The notes under the pieces are model-generated. The model was not told where the DNA came from. It made no database searches and saw nothing but the letters and a program-made list of their open reading frames with translations. A program made the position numbers and the translations under genes. This document shows positions 1-5,478 of a DNA stretch of 5,478 nucleotides, piece by piece. The stretch lies in the NCBI GenBank assembly GCA_031401535.1, contig JANNRP010000497.1, forward strand, positions 1 to 5,478, read 5' to 3'. The number at the start of each line of letters is the position of its first letter. Position 1 is the stretch's first letter. The stretch comes from JAKFWF01 sp031401535. GTDB lineage: Bacteria > Pseudomonadota > Alphaproteobacteria > Rhizobiales > Hyphomicrobiaceae.

Positions 1-635
1 AGGAATTCTTCGTTATCGGTACTGAATCCGCGTTTGGCGATGCGTTGCAGATCACGGCGCAGTTCTGCATGACCGACAATCGTGTTTGGGGCACATGACG
101 GCATAGGAAGAGTTGCTAGCACGCGCTCGCGCATGTCATCCGGCATAAACGATAAGAACAGCTTGCCGCTGGCCGTACAATGTACAGGGACGCGTGAGCC
201 TGGCTCAAGTGCCAAGCGAAGCGGCCATTTGGTTTCAACACGATCGAGATAGAGCACTTCCGTCCCGGCGAGGGCTGTTAGATTGCACGTCTCACCGATG
301 GCGTCGACGAGATCAGACATGATGACGTGGCGCGTGCTCATCGGGCCGCTTGCCCGCACGATATCAAGACCAAGTCGCATGAGCCGAACGCCGATCGTAT
401 AGCGGCGCGAGCTCGCGTCGCGGACCAGGAAGCCCTGTTCCTCCATCCGCTGGCACAATCGAAATGCAGTTGCGGCTGGTATGCCATGCGTCGCCGATAT
501 TTCTTTCAAAGACGCGGGGCGCCCAAGCACCGCCAGCGCTTCCAGCAATAGCAGCGCGCGTTCCATTGCTGGCCGCACTTGCTTGCTCGCTGCTTTGAGT
601 TGGCGGTGCGACGCTTGATTTGAACTCTTGACCAC
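1..635 (-). CDS. IclR-family transcriptional regulator, C-terminus cut off by window start
   Basis: This is a DNA-binding regulator of the IclR family, which usually controls an adjacent catabolic or transport operon in response to a small organic effector. The 211 visible residues show an N-terminal winged helix-turn-helix: the helix beginning MERALLLLEAL at residue 24, then SLKEISATHGIPAATAFRLC and QRMEEQGFL (about 42-70) and a wing ending RRYTIG. A linker helix and the effector domain follow, with typical segments LVDAIGETCNL, VLYLDRV, VPVHCTASGKLFLSFM and the start of the RGFSTDNEEF motif. The roughly 50-60 residues that normally complete the effector pocket lie outside the window. I chose the GTG at 635 because AAGGA sits 8 bases upstream of it. 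An in-frame ATG at 692 would add 19 residues of unconvincing sequence behind a weaker GGGA, and an ATG at 566 would begin right at the domain. It is transcribed divergently from the oxidoreductase and TRAP genes, which are its likely targets. The family is certain; the target and effector are inferred. Confidence 0.93.
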   Translation of the reverse strand, partial: MVKSSNQASHRQLKAASKQVRPAMERALLLLEALAVLGRPASLKEISATHGIPAATAFRLCQRMEEQGFLVRDASSRRYTIGVRLMRLGLDIVRASGPMSTRHVIMSDLVDAIGETCNLTALAGTEVLYLDRVETKWPLRLALEPGSRVPVHCTASGKLFLSFMPDDMRERVLATLPMPSCAPNTIVGHAELRRDLQRIAKRGFSTDNEEF

Positions 636-643
636 GTCATCCG

Positions 644-648
644 TCCTT
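644..648 (-). promoter_or_regulatory. Ribosome binding site deciding the iclR-type GTG start
   Basis: The minus strand reads AAGGA here, 8 bases before the GTG at 635. This is better than the GGGA before the alternative ATG at 692, and it is the main reason for preferring the GTG start. Confidence 0.5.
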
Positions 649-697
649 GCCCCACGACCGGCGCCGCGCACCGAGATCAGCAGGAGTTTCATAAACG

Positions 698-712
698 TCC
701 CGTACAACGGAA
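698..712. promoter_or_regulatory. Candidate IclR-type operator (imperfect palindrome)
   Basis: The sequence TCCCG-TACAA-CGGAA is a 15-base inverted repeat centred on base 705 with one mismatched pair. It resembles the TTCCG-N5-CGGAA kind of site that several IclR-family proteins bind (from memory, not searched). It lies in the divergent gap between the regulator and its presumed target operon, 63 bases from the GTG start at 635 and 99 bases from the oxidoreductase start. A position there would suit control of both directions. The site is seen; its use by this regulator is inferred. Confidence 0.5.
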
Positions 713-737
713 TATTTACATCTAATCTTTGATTGAC

Positions 738-750
738 GCCACTCGGTGGC
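738..750. repeat. Short perfect inverted repeat GCCAC-TCG-GTGGC
   Basis: Two perfectly complementary 5-base arms flank a 3-base centre, just downstream of the TTGACG box at 733-738. It could be a second operator half-way to the oxidoreductase start, or a small hairpin in a leader. An 8-base palindrome CCATATGG follows at 757-764. Arms this short can arise by chance. Confidence 0.3.
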
Positions 751-794
751 ACATGCCCATATGGTCGCAACAACAAATAAGTAATTCGTGTCCT

Positions 795-802
795 GGGGAG
801 GA
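795..802 (+). promoter_or_regulatory. Ribosome binding site of the GMC oxidoreductase
   Basis: GGGGAGGA lies 8 bases before the ATG at 811. It is a strong match and supports that start, which also places the FAD-binding strand right at the N-terminus as usual for the family. Confidence 0.8.
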
Positions 803-810
803 CGCAGCGG

Positions 811-2490
811 ATGTCGATCCCGCTTGCAGACCTTATTATTGTCGGTGCAGGATCTGCAGGTTGCGTCCTTGCGAACCGCCTGTCCGAAGGCGGGCGGTAC
901 AAAGTCGTTCTGGTGGAAGCGGGACCGCGCGACACCAACCCCTGGATCCATTTGCCGATCGGCTACGGCAAGACCATGTGGGACAAACGGATCAATTGGG
1001 CATTCTACACCGAACCCGATCCGAACATGAACAATCGGCGGATATACTGGCCGCGCGGCAAGGTTCTTGGTGGCAGCAGTTCCATCAATGGCCTGATTGC
1101 TATACGTGGCCAGCGGCAAGATTACGATCATTGGGAGAAGCTGGGAAATCTTGGATGGTCATGGCAAAGCGTACTTCCCTATTTCCGTAAACTCGAAAGC
1201 AATTCGGATCACGCAGCCGACCAGTCCCATGGCACACACGGCCCTTTACCAGTCAGTGGCATAAGACCAAAACATGAGCTGATCGAAGCAGCAATCAGTG
1301 CCGCCGAGAAGCTTGGCGTGCCGCGCACTCTAGATTTCAATGGCACCGATCAGGCTGGCGTCGGCTATTATCAGCTAACCACGCGCAATGGTCTGCGCAT
1401 GAGTGCGGCCAGCGCCTATCTCACCCCCGCTCGCCGACGTTCCAATCTGGAGATCATTTCAGGCGCACATGCAACCGGCATCATCTTTGAGGGCCTAAAG
1501 GCTATTGGCGTCCGCTATCGTCGTGATGGTATAGACCGGGAAGTGCGGGCGCATCGCGGTGTTGTCCTTTCAGCCGGCGCGCTACAGTCACCGCAACTTT
1601 TGATGCTGTCGGGCATCGGACCGGCTGCGGAATTGCAGAAACACGATATCCCCGTTCTGGTCGATCGTCGCACCGTCGGTGAGAACCTGCAGGATCATCT
1701 GCAGGTTCGACAGATATTCAGGTGCTCAAAGCCGATCACGACCAATGATGAGCTGAATTCTGTGTTAGGACGGGTCAAAATCGGCCTCCAGTGGCTACTG
1801 TTCCGCACTGGCCCGCTGGCAGTCGGGATCAATCAGGGTGGGCTTTTCACAACCGTGCACCCTGGCGAGAGCGCGACACCCGACATACAGTTCCACATCG
1901 CGACCTTGAGCGCGGATATGGCAGGCGCAAAGCCGCACCCATTCTCCGGGTTTACCCTGTCTGTATGCCAGCTGCGCCCGACCAGTCGCGGTTCCGTCAA
2001 GCTCGCTTCGGCAAATCCTCTGGATGCGCCGTTGTTGTTTGCCAATTATCTCGATACCGACACGGATCGCCGTTGCATCACCGCAGGCATCGCTTTTGGC
2101 CGCAAACTTGCCGCTACCGCGCCCCTCTCGGACTACGTTGCCGAAGAGTTATTACCGGGACCACACGTTGTCGATGACGCGGGGCTCCTTGAGTTCGCTC
2201 GCAACAATGGTGCGACGATCTTCCATCCCTCAGGCACCTGCCGGATGGGTTCCGATGCAGATGCGGTGGTCGATCCGCGGCTCAAGGTGAGGGGCGTCGA
2301 ATGTTTGTGGGTCGTTGACTGCTCGATCATGCCGACTCTCGTCTCCGGCAACACAAATTTGCCGGCGATCATGATCGCGGAAAAAGCGTCGGACATGATC
2401 AAGGAGGATATCCACCAGCAAACGCACGGCGCAACCAAACGTGGTGTGATCCAACACATCCAACGCGAATCAAGCGGCATGACGGTCTGA
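811..2490 (+). CDS. GMC-family FAD-dependent alcohol dehydrogenase (choline dehydrogenase-like)
   Basis: This flavoenzyme is predicted to oxidise a primary or secondary alcohol to a carbonyl, with FAD as cofactor. The N-terminus DLIIVGAGSAG carries the dinucleotide fold (GAGSAG at residues 12-17), with Glu36 at the end of the second strand to bind ribose. GMC signature 1 is at 82-100 (RGKVLGGSSSINGLIAIRG) and signature 2 at 256-270 (GALQSPQLLMLSGIG). The conserved GENLQDH follows at about 290-296. The active-site pair is His472 in HPSGTCRMG and Asn514 in SGNTNLP, the His/Asn arrangement seen in choline and alkanol dehydrogenase-type members rather than the His/His of glucose oxidase. At 559 residues it is slightly longer than typical, with a charged tail of about 25 residues after IAEKASDMI. 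There is no signal peptide or membrane segment, so it should act in the cytoplasm. The TRAP genes follow after 52 bases on the same strand, so it probably acts on an imported solute. The true substrate and electron acceptor are not shown. Confidence 0.95.
   Translation: MSIPLADLIIVGAGSAGCVLANRLSEGGRYKVVLVEAGPRDTNPWIHLPIGYGKTMWDKRINWAFYTEPDPNMNNRRIYWPRGKVLGGSSSINGLIAIRGQRQDYDHWEKLGNLGWSWQSVLPYFRKLESNSDHAADQSHGTHGPLPVSGIRPKHELIEAAISAAEKLGVPRTLDFNGTDQAGVGYYQLTTRNGLRMSAASAYLTPARRRSNLEIISGAHATGIIFEGLKAIGVRYRRDGIDREVRAHRGVVLSAGALQSPQLLMLSGIGPAAELQKHDIPVLVDRRTVGENLQDHLQVRQIFRCSKPITTNDELNSVLGRVKIGLQWLLFRTGPLAVGINQGGLFTTVHPGESATPDIQFHIATLSADMAGAKPHPFSGFTLSVCQLRPTSRGSVKLASANPLDAPLLFANYLDTDTDRRCITAGIAFGRKLAATAPLSDYVAEELLPGPHVVDDAGLLEFARNNGATIFHPSGTCRMGSDADAVVDPRLKVRGVECLWVVDCSIMPTLVSGNTNLPAIMIAEKASDMIKEDIHQQTHGATKRGVIQHIQRESSGMTV
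1683..1708. repeat. Perfect 10-base inverted repeat inside the GMC gene
   Basis: Arms GAACCTGCAG (1683-1692) and CTGCAGGTTC (1699-1708) are exactly complementary around a 6-base loop. The stretch encodes the conserved ENLQDHLQV of the oxidoreductase, where two Leu-Gln pairs are both written CTGCAG. A hairpin in the mRNA is possible, but the repeat is largely explained by codon choice in a conserved motif. Confidence 0.4.
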
Positions 2491-2528
2491 ACGCCCTGTC
2501 GCCCGATAGATTGACGATCGAAGCAACC

Positions 2529-2537
2529 GAGGAGGAA
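2529..2537 (+). promoter_or_regulatory. Ribosome binding site of the TRAP binding-protein gene
   Basis: GAGGAGGAA precedes the ATG at 2543, with core GGAGG spaced 7 bases from it. It is the strongest ribosome site in the window, consistent with a binding protein that is needed in excess. Confidence 0.8.
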
Positions 2538-2542
2538 GCCAG

Positions 2543-3640
2543 ATGTTTCGAGGATTACTAAAAGCACTCGCCATTGGAGCGGTCGCGCTCAGCGTCACGA
2601 CAGGCGCGTGGGCGCAACAGAAGATCCGCATGCAAACAGCCGTGCCGTCGGCATCGATCTACTTCGAACTGCTGAAGCGTTATGCGGACCGAGTCGACAA
2701 GATGTCGGGAGGTAAGCTGAAGATCGAAGTGCTGCCCGATGGGGCCATCGTACCGGCCTTCGAGATTCTGGATGCCGTGGATAAGGGTATCGTTGAGGCC
2801 GGCTACGCCTGGACGCATTACTGGTCCGGCAAGCACCCAGCTGCCGGCCTGTTCTCGAACCCCATGGCAGGTGCCGGTGTGGGGCTCGACCAGCTTTCGC
2901 ACGTCGCCTGGCTGTATGAGGGTGGCGGCAACAAGCTGCTGGAGAAGCTCTATACAGATGTTCTTAAGCTGAAGATTGTCGCGCATATGGTGCAACCGAT
3001 GGGCCCCGATCCCCTCGGTTGGTTCAAGCGTCCGATCAAGGACGTCGCTGACTTCAAGACCATGAAGTATCGCTCACCGCCAGGCATCACCGGTGAAATC
3101 TTCAAGGAAATGGGCATCGCGGCTGTCGCCATGCCTGGTGGTGAAATCGTGCCGGCTGCAGAGCGTGGCACCATCGTCGCTGCCGAATGGATCGGCCCGG
3201 CTGACGACCGCAATCTCGGCCTGCATACGGTATGGAAGAATTACTATCTACAGGGCCTGCACCAATCGACGGATGTTGGCGAAATCCTCTGGAACAGAGA
3301 CTGGTACAACAAGCTTCCGCCAGAGCAAAAGGCAATCCTGGAGGCAGCGTCGATGGCCTCGATCGGTGAGACTTACACCTTCAACGTATGGCGCAATGCC
3401 CAAGCAATTGTCGAACTGCGTGAAAAACATGGCGTGCAGATCCTCGATACGCCCAAGGAGTTTTTCCCGGAGTTCATCAAAGCAACGAACACCGTCTTGG
3501 AACGTTACGCGGCCAAGGATGCGTTCTTCAAAGAAGTACTGGACAGCCAGCGCAACTTTGCCAAGACCGTCGTGCCTTACTGGACAAAGATCAACGACCT
3601 CTACTCGCAGCTTGGGAACGCCGCGCTTGAGAAAAAGTGA
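2543..3640 (+). CDS. dctP: TRAP transporter periplasmic solute-binding protein (DctP family, TakP/FcbT1-like)
   Basis: This is the extracytoplasmic receptor that captures the solute and delivers it to the TRAP membrane subunits. A signal peptide covers residues 1-24, with a charged start, the hydrophobic stretch ALAIGAVALSV and cleavage after AWA. The 365-residue length is normal. The mature protein matches the TakP/FcbT1 branch (2-oxoacid, mannitol or chloroaromatic acid type): MVQPMGPDPLGW at about 149-160, MKYRSPPGITGEIFKEMGI at 174-192, the MPGGEIVPAAERGTIVAAEWIGP block at 197-219, and the C-terminal VLDSQRNFA. Arg177 is the conserved carboxylate-binding arginine. Gln151, Glu215 and Trp216 fall where TakP coordinates a sodium ion bridging the ligand (from memory of that structure). 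The ligand is therefore probably a monocarboxylate, but its side chain cannot be told. The gene lies 52 bases after the oxidoreductase and 88 bases before the small membrane subunit, with a strong hairpin in between. Confidence 0.95.
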   Translation: MFRGLLKALAIGAVALSVTTGAWAQQKIRMQTAVPSASIYFELLKRYADRVDKMSGGKLKIEVLPDGAIVPAFEILDAVDKGIVEAGYAWTHYWSGKHPAAGLFSNPMAGAGVGLDQLSHVAWLYEGGGNKLLEKLYTDVLKLKIVAHMVQPMGPDPLGWFKRPIKDVADFKTMKYRSPPGITGEIFKEMGIAAVAMPGGEIVPAAERGTIVAAEWIGPADDRNLGLHTVWKNYYLQGLHQSTDVGEILWNRDWYNKLPPEQKAILEAASMASIGETYTFNVWRNAQAIVELREKHGVQILDTPKEFFPEFIKATNTVLERYAAKDAFFKEVLDSQRNFAKTVVPYWTKINDLYSQLGNAALEKK

Positions 3641-3653
3641 ACGGAATGTCGTG

Positions 3654-3688
3654 ACGCCGCCAGGACCGCAGAGAGGTTCTGGCGGCGT
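3654..3688 (+). terminator. Strong intercistronic hairpin after the binding-protein gene
   Basis: Arms 3654-3667 and 3675-3688 pair over 14 bases (13 Watson-Crick and one G-U) around the 7-base loop GCAGAGA. The lower part of the stem is very GC-rich (CGCCGCCAG with CTGGCGGCG). It begins 13 bases after the binding-protein stop codon. Only a weak T-run follows (TTGTTGACT), so full termination is unlikely. Such stems between a binding-protein gene and its permease genes typically protect the upstream mRNA or terminate partially, giving more receptor than permease. The fold is clear; the role is inferred. Confidence 0.75.
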
Positions 3689-3716
3689 TGTTGACTAGCT
3701 ATGATCCATAATAATC

Positions 3717-3722
3717 GGGGGA
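3717..3722 (+). promoter_or_regulatory. Ribosome binding site deciding the small TRAP subunit start
   Basis: GGGGGA ends directly against the ATG at 3723, leaving no spacer, but sits 6 bases before the next in-frame ATG at 3729. The second ATG is therefore the more likely start. Confidence 0.6.
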
Positions 3723-3728
3723 ATGTGC

Positions 3729-4328
3729 ATGGCACAGGCTGTTCAAGCCGAGCCGCCAGAGCCAGCCATAGCACGCCTGATCCATCGTATCGATCGGGTG
3801 GCGCTCACATCTGGATGGCTCGTCAGTTGGCTTATCGTACCGATGGTCATGGCGCTCGTCTACGAGGTCACCGCCCGTTATTTTTTCAACGCGCCGACGA
3901 TCTGGGCCTATGACGTCACGTTCATCACATATGGAACGTTCTTCATGCTCGGCTCGGCGTATACGCTACAGCGCGCCGGTCACATCCGCACGGACAGCTA
4001 CTACAGCACATGGTCGCCACAACGGCAGGGGTTCACGGATGCGGTCTGTTACCTGCTGTTCTTCTTCCCTCCTCTGCTCGTCTTCCTTGCCGTCACATGG
4101 GACTACTTCTGGGTTGCCCTGATGCGTGACGAACGCAGCGTGACCTCACCGTGGTTGCCGCGCATCTGGCCGCTGAAAGCCGTCATGCCAGCCACTTGCA
4201 TTCTTCTATTGATCCAAGGCACGGCCGAACTGCTGCGCTCGATCCACGCTTGGAAAGTCGGCGTCTGGATTCCGCGCGTCAATCCGACGTCAGCGACCGA
4301 CAGGCTTGAGGAGAAGCCCAGTGTTTGA
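3729..4328 (+). CDS. dctQ: TRAP transporter small membrane subunit (DctQ family, FcbT2-like)
   Basis: This is the four-helix membrane protein that pairs with the large subunit in TRAP transporters. Its 199 residues from the second ATG show four hydrophobic segments at about 27-47 (SGWLVSWLIVPMVMALVYEV), 60-80, 104-126 (AVCYLLFFFPPLLVFLAVTW) and 146-168. Family landmarks are present: the first helix leading into VTARYFFNAPTIWAYDV, the GTFFMLGSAYTLQRAGHIRTD stretch between helices 2 and 3, and the SPWLPRIWPLKAVMP run before helix 4. The ATG at 3723 would add only two residues and leaves no spacing for the ribosome, so 3729 is preferred. The 3' end overlaps the large subunit gene by 8 bases. The long loop sequence resembles the FcbT2 branch (mannitol and chloroaromatic type), matching the binding protein. 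The substrate is not determined. Confidence 0.94.
   Translation: MAQAVQAEPPEPAIARLIHRIDRVALTSGWLVSWLIVPMVMALVYEVTARYFFNAPTIWAYDVTFITYGTFFMLGSAYTLQRAGHIRTDSYYSTWSPQRQGFTDAVCYLLFFFPPLLVFLAVTWDYFWVALMRDERSVTSPWLPRIWPLKAVMPATCILLLIQGTAELLRSIHAWKVGVWIPRVNPTSATDRLEEKPSV
4308..4313 (+). promoter_or_regulatory. Ribosome binding site of the large TRAP subunit, inside the small-subunit gene
   Basis: GAGGAG lies 7 bases before the GTG at 4321 and within the last codons of the small-subunit gene. This supports the GTG start over the in-frame ATG at 4351, which has no comparable site. Confidence 0.7.
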
Positions 4329-5478
4329 AGCTCTTGACATCTCCAATGAAATGGTCGGCCTTTTGTCACTGGTCATACTGTTCGGTGCCATCTTCATTGG
4401 TTTTCCCATCTCATTCACGCTGATCGCGGTAGCGCTCGGCGTCGGCTGGCTCGCACTCGGTCCAATCGCCATCCATCTGATGACGCTGCAGTTCTTCTCG
4501 GTGATGAAGGAGACATCCCTCGCATCGGTGCCGTTCTTCTTGTTCATGGGTTATCTGCTCGAACAGTCAGGACTGATGGAGAAGCTGTTTCGCGGCGTTC
4601 AACAGTTGCTCGCCAACGTGAAGGGCTCGCTCTATATCGCTGTTCTCGTCACGGCGACGATCTTTGCGGCGGCCACCGGCATCGTCGGCTCGTCGGTGAC
4701 GCTGCTCGGTGTGATGGCTGCCCCCTCGATGATCCGCTCTGGCTACGATGTGCGCCTGTCCGCTGGCAGTATTGCGGCCGGTGGCACGCTCGGAATTCTT
4801 ATTCCTCCGTCTGTAATGCTCATTGTAATGGGCCCGGTCGTCGGCGTGCCAGCGACAACGTTATTTCTGGCAGCCGTTGTTCCGGGCCTGATGCTCTCTG
4901 CGCTCTACATTATCTATTGTCTCGGCCGCTGCTATCTCGATCCCTCACTTGGACCGCCGTTGCCGATGGAGGAACGCGCGGAAAGCAAATTGGCAGTGCT
5001 TAAGGAGCTAGCGGTCGGTGTGATCCCGGTGATCGTCGTCATCCTCGGCACGCTAGGGGTCATCCTCGCCGGCATCGCGACCCCCACGGATGCTGGCGCC
5101 GTCGGCGCATTCGTCGTCTTCTTATTGACGCTGACAACACGCACCATGACCTGGCCGAAGTTCAAGAAGGCCATGCTTGCGACCCTCGAAGTGTCGTGCA
5201 TGATATTGTTGCTGGTTGCTGCGTCCAACTACTTCGGCGCGGTCTTCGCACGTCTGGGCACGGCAAATATGATCGCCGATTGGCTGGTTACGCTGCCATT
5301 CCCTCCGACGGTCATGCTCATTCTAATTCTGGCGTTAATCTTTGTACTTGGTTGGCCCCTGGAATGGGTTCCGATCGTGCTGATAGTCGTGCCGATCATG
5401 CTGCCGCTCGTACAAAAGCTCGGCATTGATCTCGTCTGGTTCTGCACGCTGGTTGCGGTTTGCCTGCAGACCGCGTGG
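4321..5478 (+). CDS. dctM: TRAP transporter large membrane subunit (DctM family, FcbT3-like), C-terminus cut off by window end
   Basis: This is the polytopic permease of the TRAP transporter, which carries solute inward using a sodium gradient. The frame is open from the GTG at 4321 to the window end, 386 residues, against a usual 430-440. The N-terminus places a hydrophobic helix right after VFEALDISNEMVG. Family motifs in order are ASVPFFLFMGYLLEQSG (about 68-84), ATGIVGSSVTLLGVMAAPSM (118-137), GGTLGILIPPSVMLIVMG (154-171), the loop LDPSLGPPLP (206-215), GIATPTDAGAVGAF (251-264), LGWPLEWVPIVLIVVPIMLP (343-362) and LGIDLVWFCTLVAVCLQTAW at the cut. The missing end should begin with the conserved S/T-PP-x-G segment. 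The start overlaps the small-subunit stop by 8 bases, so translation is probably coupled, giving matched amounts of the two membrane subunits. It is the last visible gene of the operon; more genes may follow outside the window. Confidence 0.95.
   Translation, partial: MFEALDISNEMVGLLSLVILFGAIFIGFPISFTLIAVALGVGWLALGPIAIHLMTLQFFSVMKETSLASVPFFLFMGYLLEQSGLMEKLFRGVQQLLANVKGSLYIAVLVTATIFAAATGIVGSSVTLLGVMAAPSMIRSGYDVRLSAGSIAAGGTLGILIPPSVMLIVMGPVVGVPATTLFLAAVVPGLMLSALYIIYCLGRCYLDPSLGPPLPMEERAESKLAVLKELAVGVIPVIVVILGTLGVILAGIATPTDAGAVGAFVVFLLTLTTRTMTWPKFKKAMLATLEVSCMILLLVAASNYFGAVFARLGTANMIADWLVTLPFPPTVMLILILALIFVLGWPLEWVPIVLIVVPIMLPLVQKLGIDLVWFCTLVAVCLQTAW

Larger units (their letters stand above)
636..810. 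promoter_or_regulatory. Divergent intergenic control region
   Basis: This 175-base gap separates the IclR-type regulator (leftward) from the GMC oxidoreductase (rightward), so it must hold promoters for both. It is more AT-rich around 711-735 and 770-785 than the flanking genes. For the rightward operon, TTGACG at 733-738 is a possible -35 box, but no good -10 box lies 16-18 bases downstream; the nearest is CCATAT around 757-762, a poor match. No clear leftward promoter was found. The region also carries two inverted repeats listed separately. The role follows from gene layout; exact promoter positions are uncertain. Confidence 0.6.

Noticed and set aside
637..1131. Open frame of 164 codons on the minus strand opposite the start of the GMC gene and the divergent gap.
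   Set aside because: It lies antisense to strongly conserved GMC sequence, its translation has no recognisable family or signal, and it overlaps the upstream region of the IclR-type gene in a different frame.
1683..1708. Intragenic 10-base inverted repeat considered as a regulatory hairpin or attachment site.
   Set aside because: It encodes the conserved NLQDH motif, and the palindrome follows from two Leu-Gln pairs written CTGCAG; there is no other sign of a site.
2401..2409. Perfect ribosome-site-like AAGGAGGAT near the end of the GMC gene.
   Set aside because: It encodes Lys-Glu-Asp in the tail of the enzyme and no start codon lies within a workable distance downstream.
3093..3698. Open frame of 201 codons on the plus strand within the TRAP binding-protein gene.
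   Set aside because: It is a shifted frame of a clear gene, rich in Arg and Ser as expected of a shadow frame in GC-rich DNA, and has no own ribosome site.
1..5478. Search for mobile elements, CRISPR repeats, tRNAs, defence or toxin genes that might form a new system.
   Set aside because: Every long stretch is accounted for by five recognised metabolic, transport and regulatory genes; no direct repeats, terminal inverted repeats or cloverleaf were seen by eye.

Overview
The window reads as ordinary bacterial chromosome, moderately GC-rich, with Shine-Dalgarno starts and tight gene spacing. The protein types and the layout (divergent IclR regulator, GMC oxidoreductase, FcbT/TakP-type TRAP transporter) fit an alphaproteobacterium of the Rhizobiales kind. 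That placement is from general resemblance only. There is no mobile element, CRISPR array, tRNA or rRNA.

Layout. Bases 1-635 on the minus strand hold most of an IclR-family transcription regulator, cut by the window start. Bases 636-810 are a divergent control region with an IclR-type palindrome (698-712), a second inverted repeat (738-750) and a weak promoter candidate. From 811 the plus strand reads as one probable operon: an FAD-dependent GMC alcohol dehydrogenase (811-2490), a TRAP periplasmic binding protein (2543-3640), a strong hairpin (3654-3688), the small TRAP membrane subunit (3729-4328) and the large TRAP membrane subunit (from 4321 with a GTG start, cut by the window end). Both edge genes run off the window, and the large TRAP subunit also lacks an ATG at its start.

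How the parts fit. The binding protein would capture a carboxylate-bearing solute in the periplasm and pass it to the sodium-driven QM permease. The GMC enzyme has no export signal, so it would oxidise a hydroxyl group in the cytoplasm. The divergent IclR protein would sense the substrate or a product and control both directions. This suggests an import-and-oxidise module for a hydroxy acid or an alcohol with a carboxylate, but the substrate cannot be read from the sequence. All families are known; the combination and its unknown substrate are what deserve attention, not a new molecular system.
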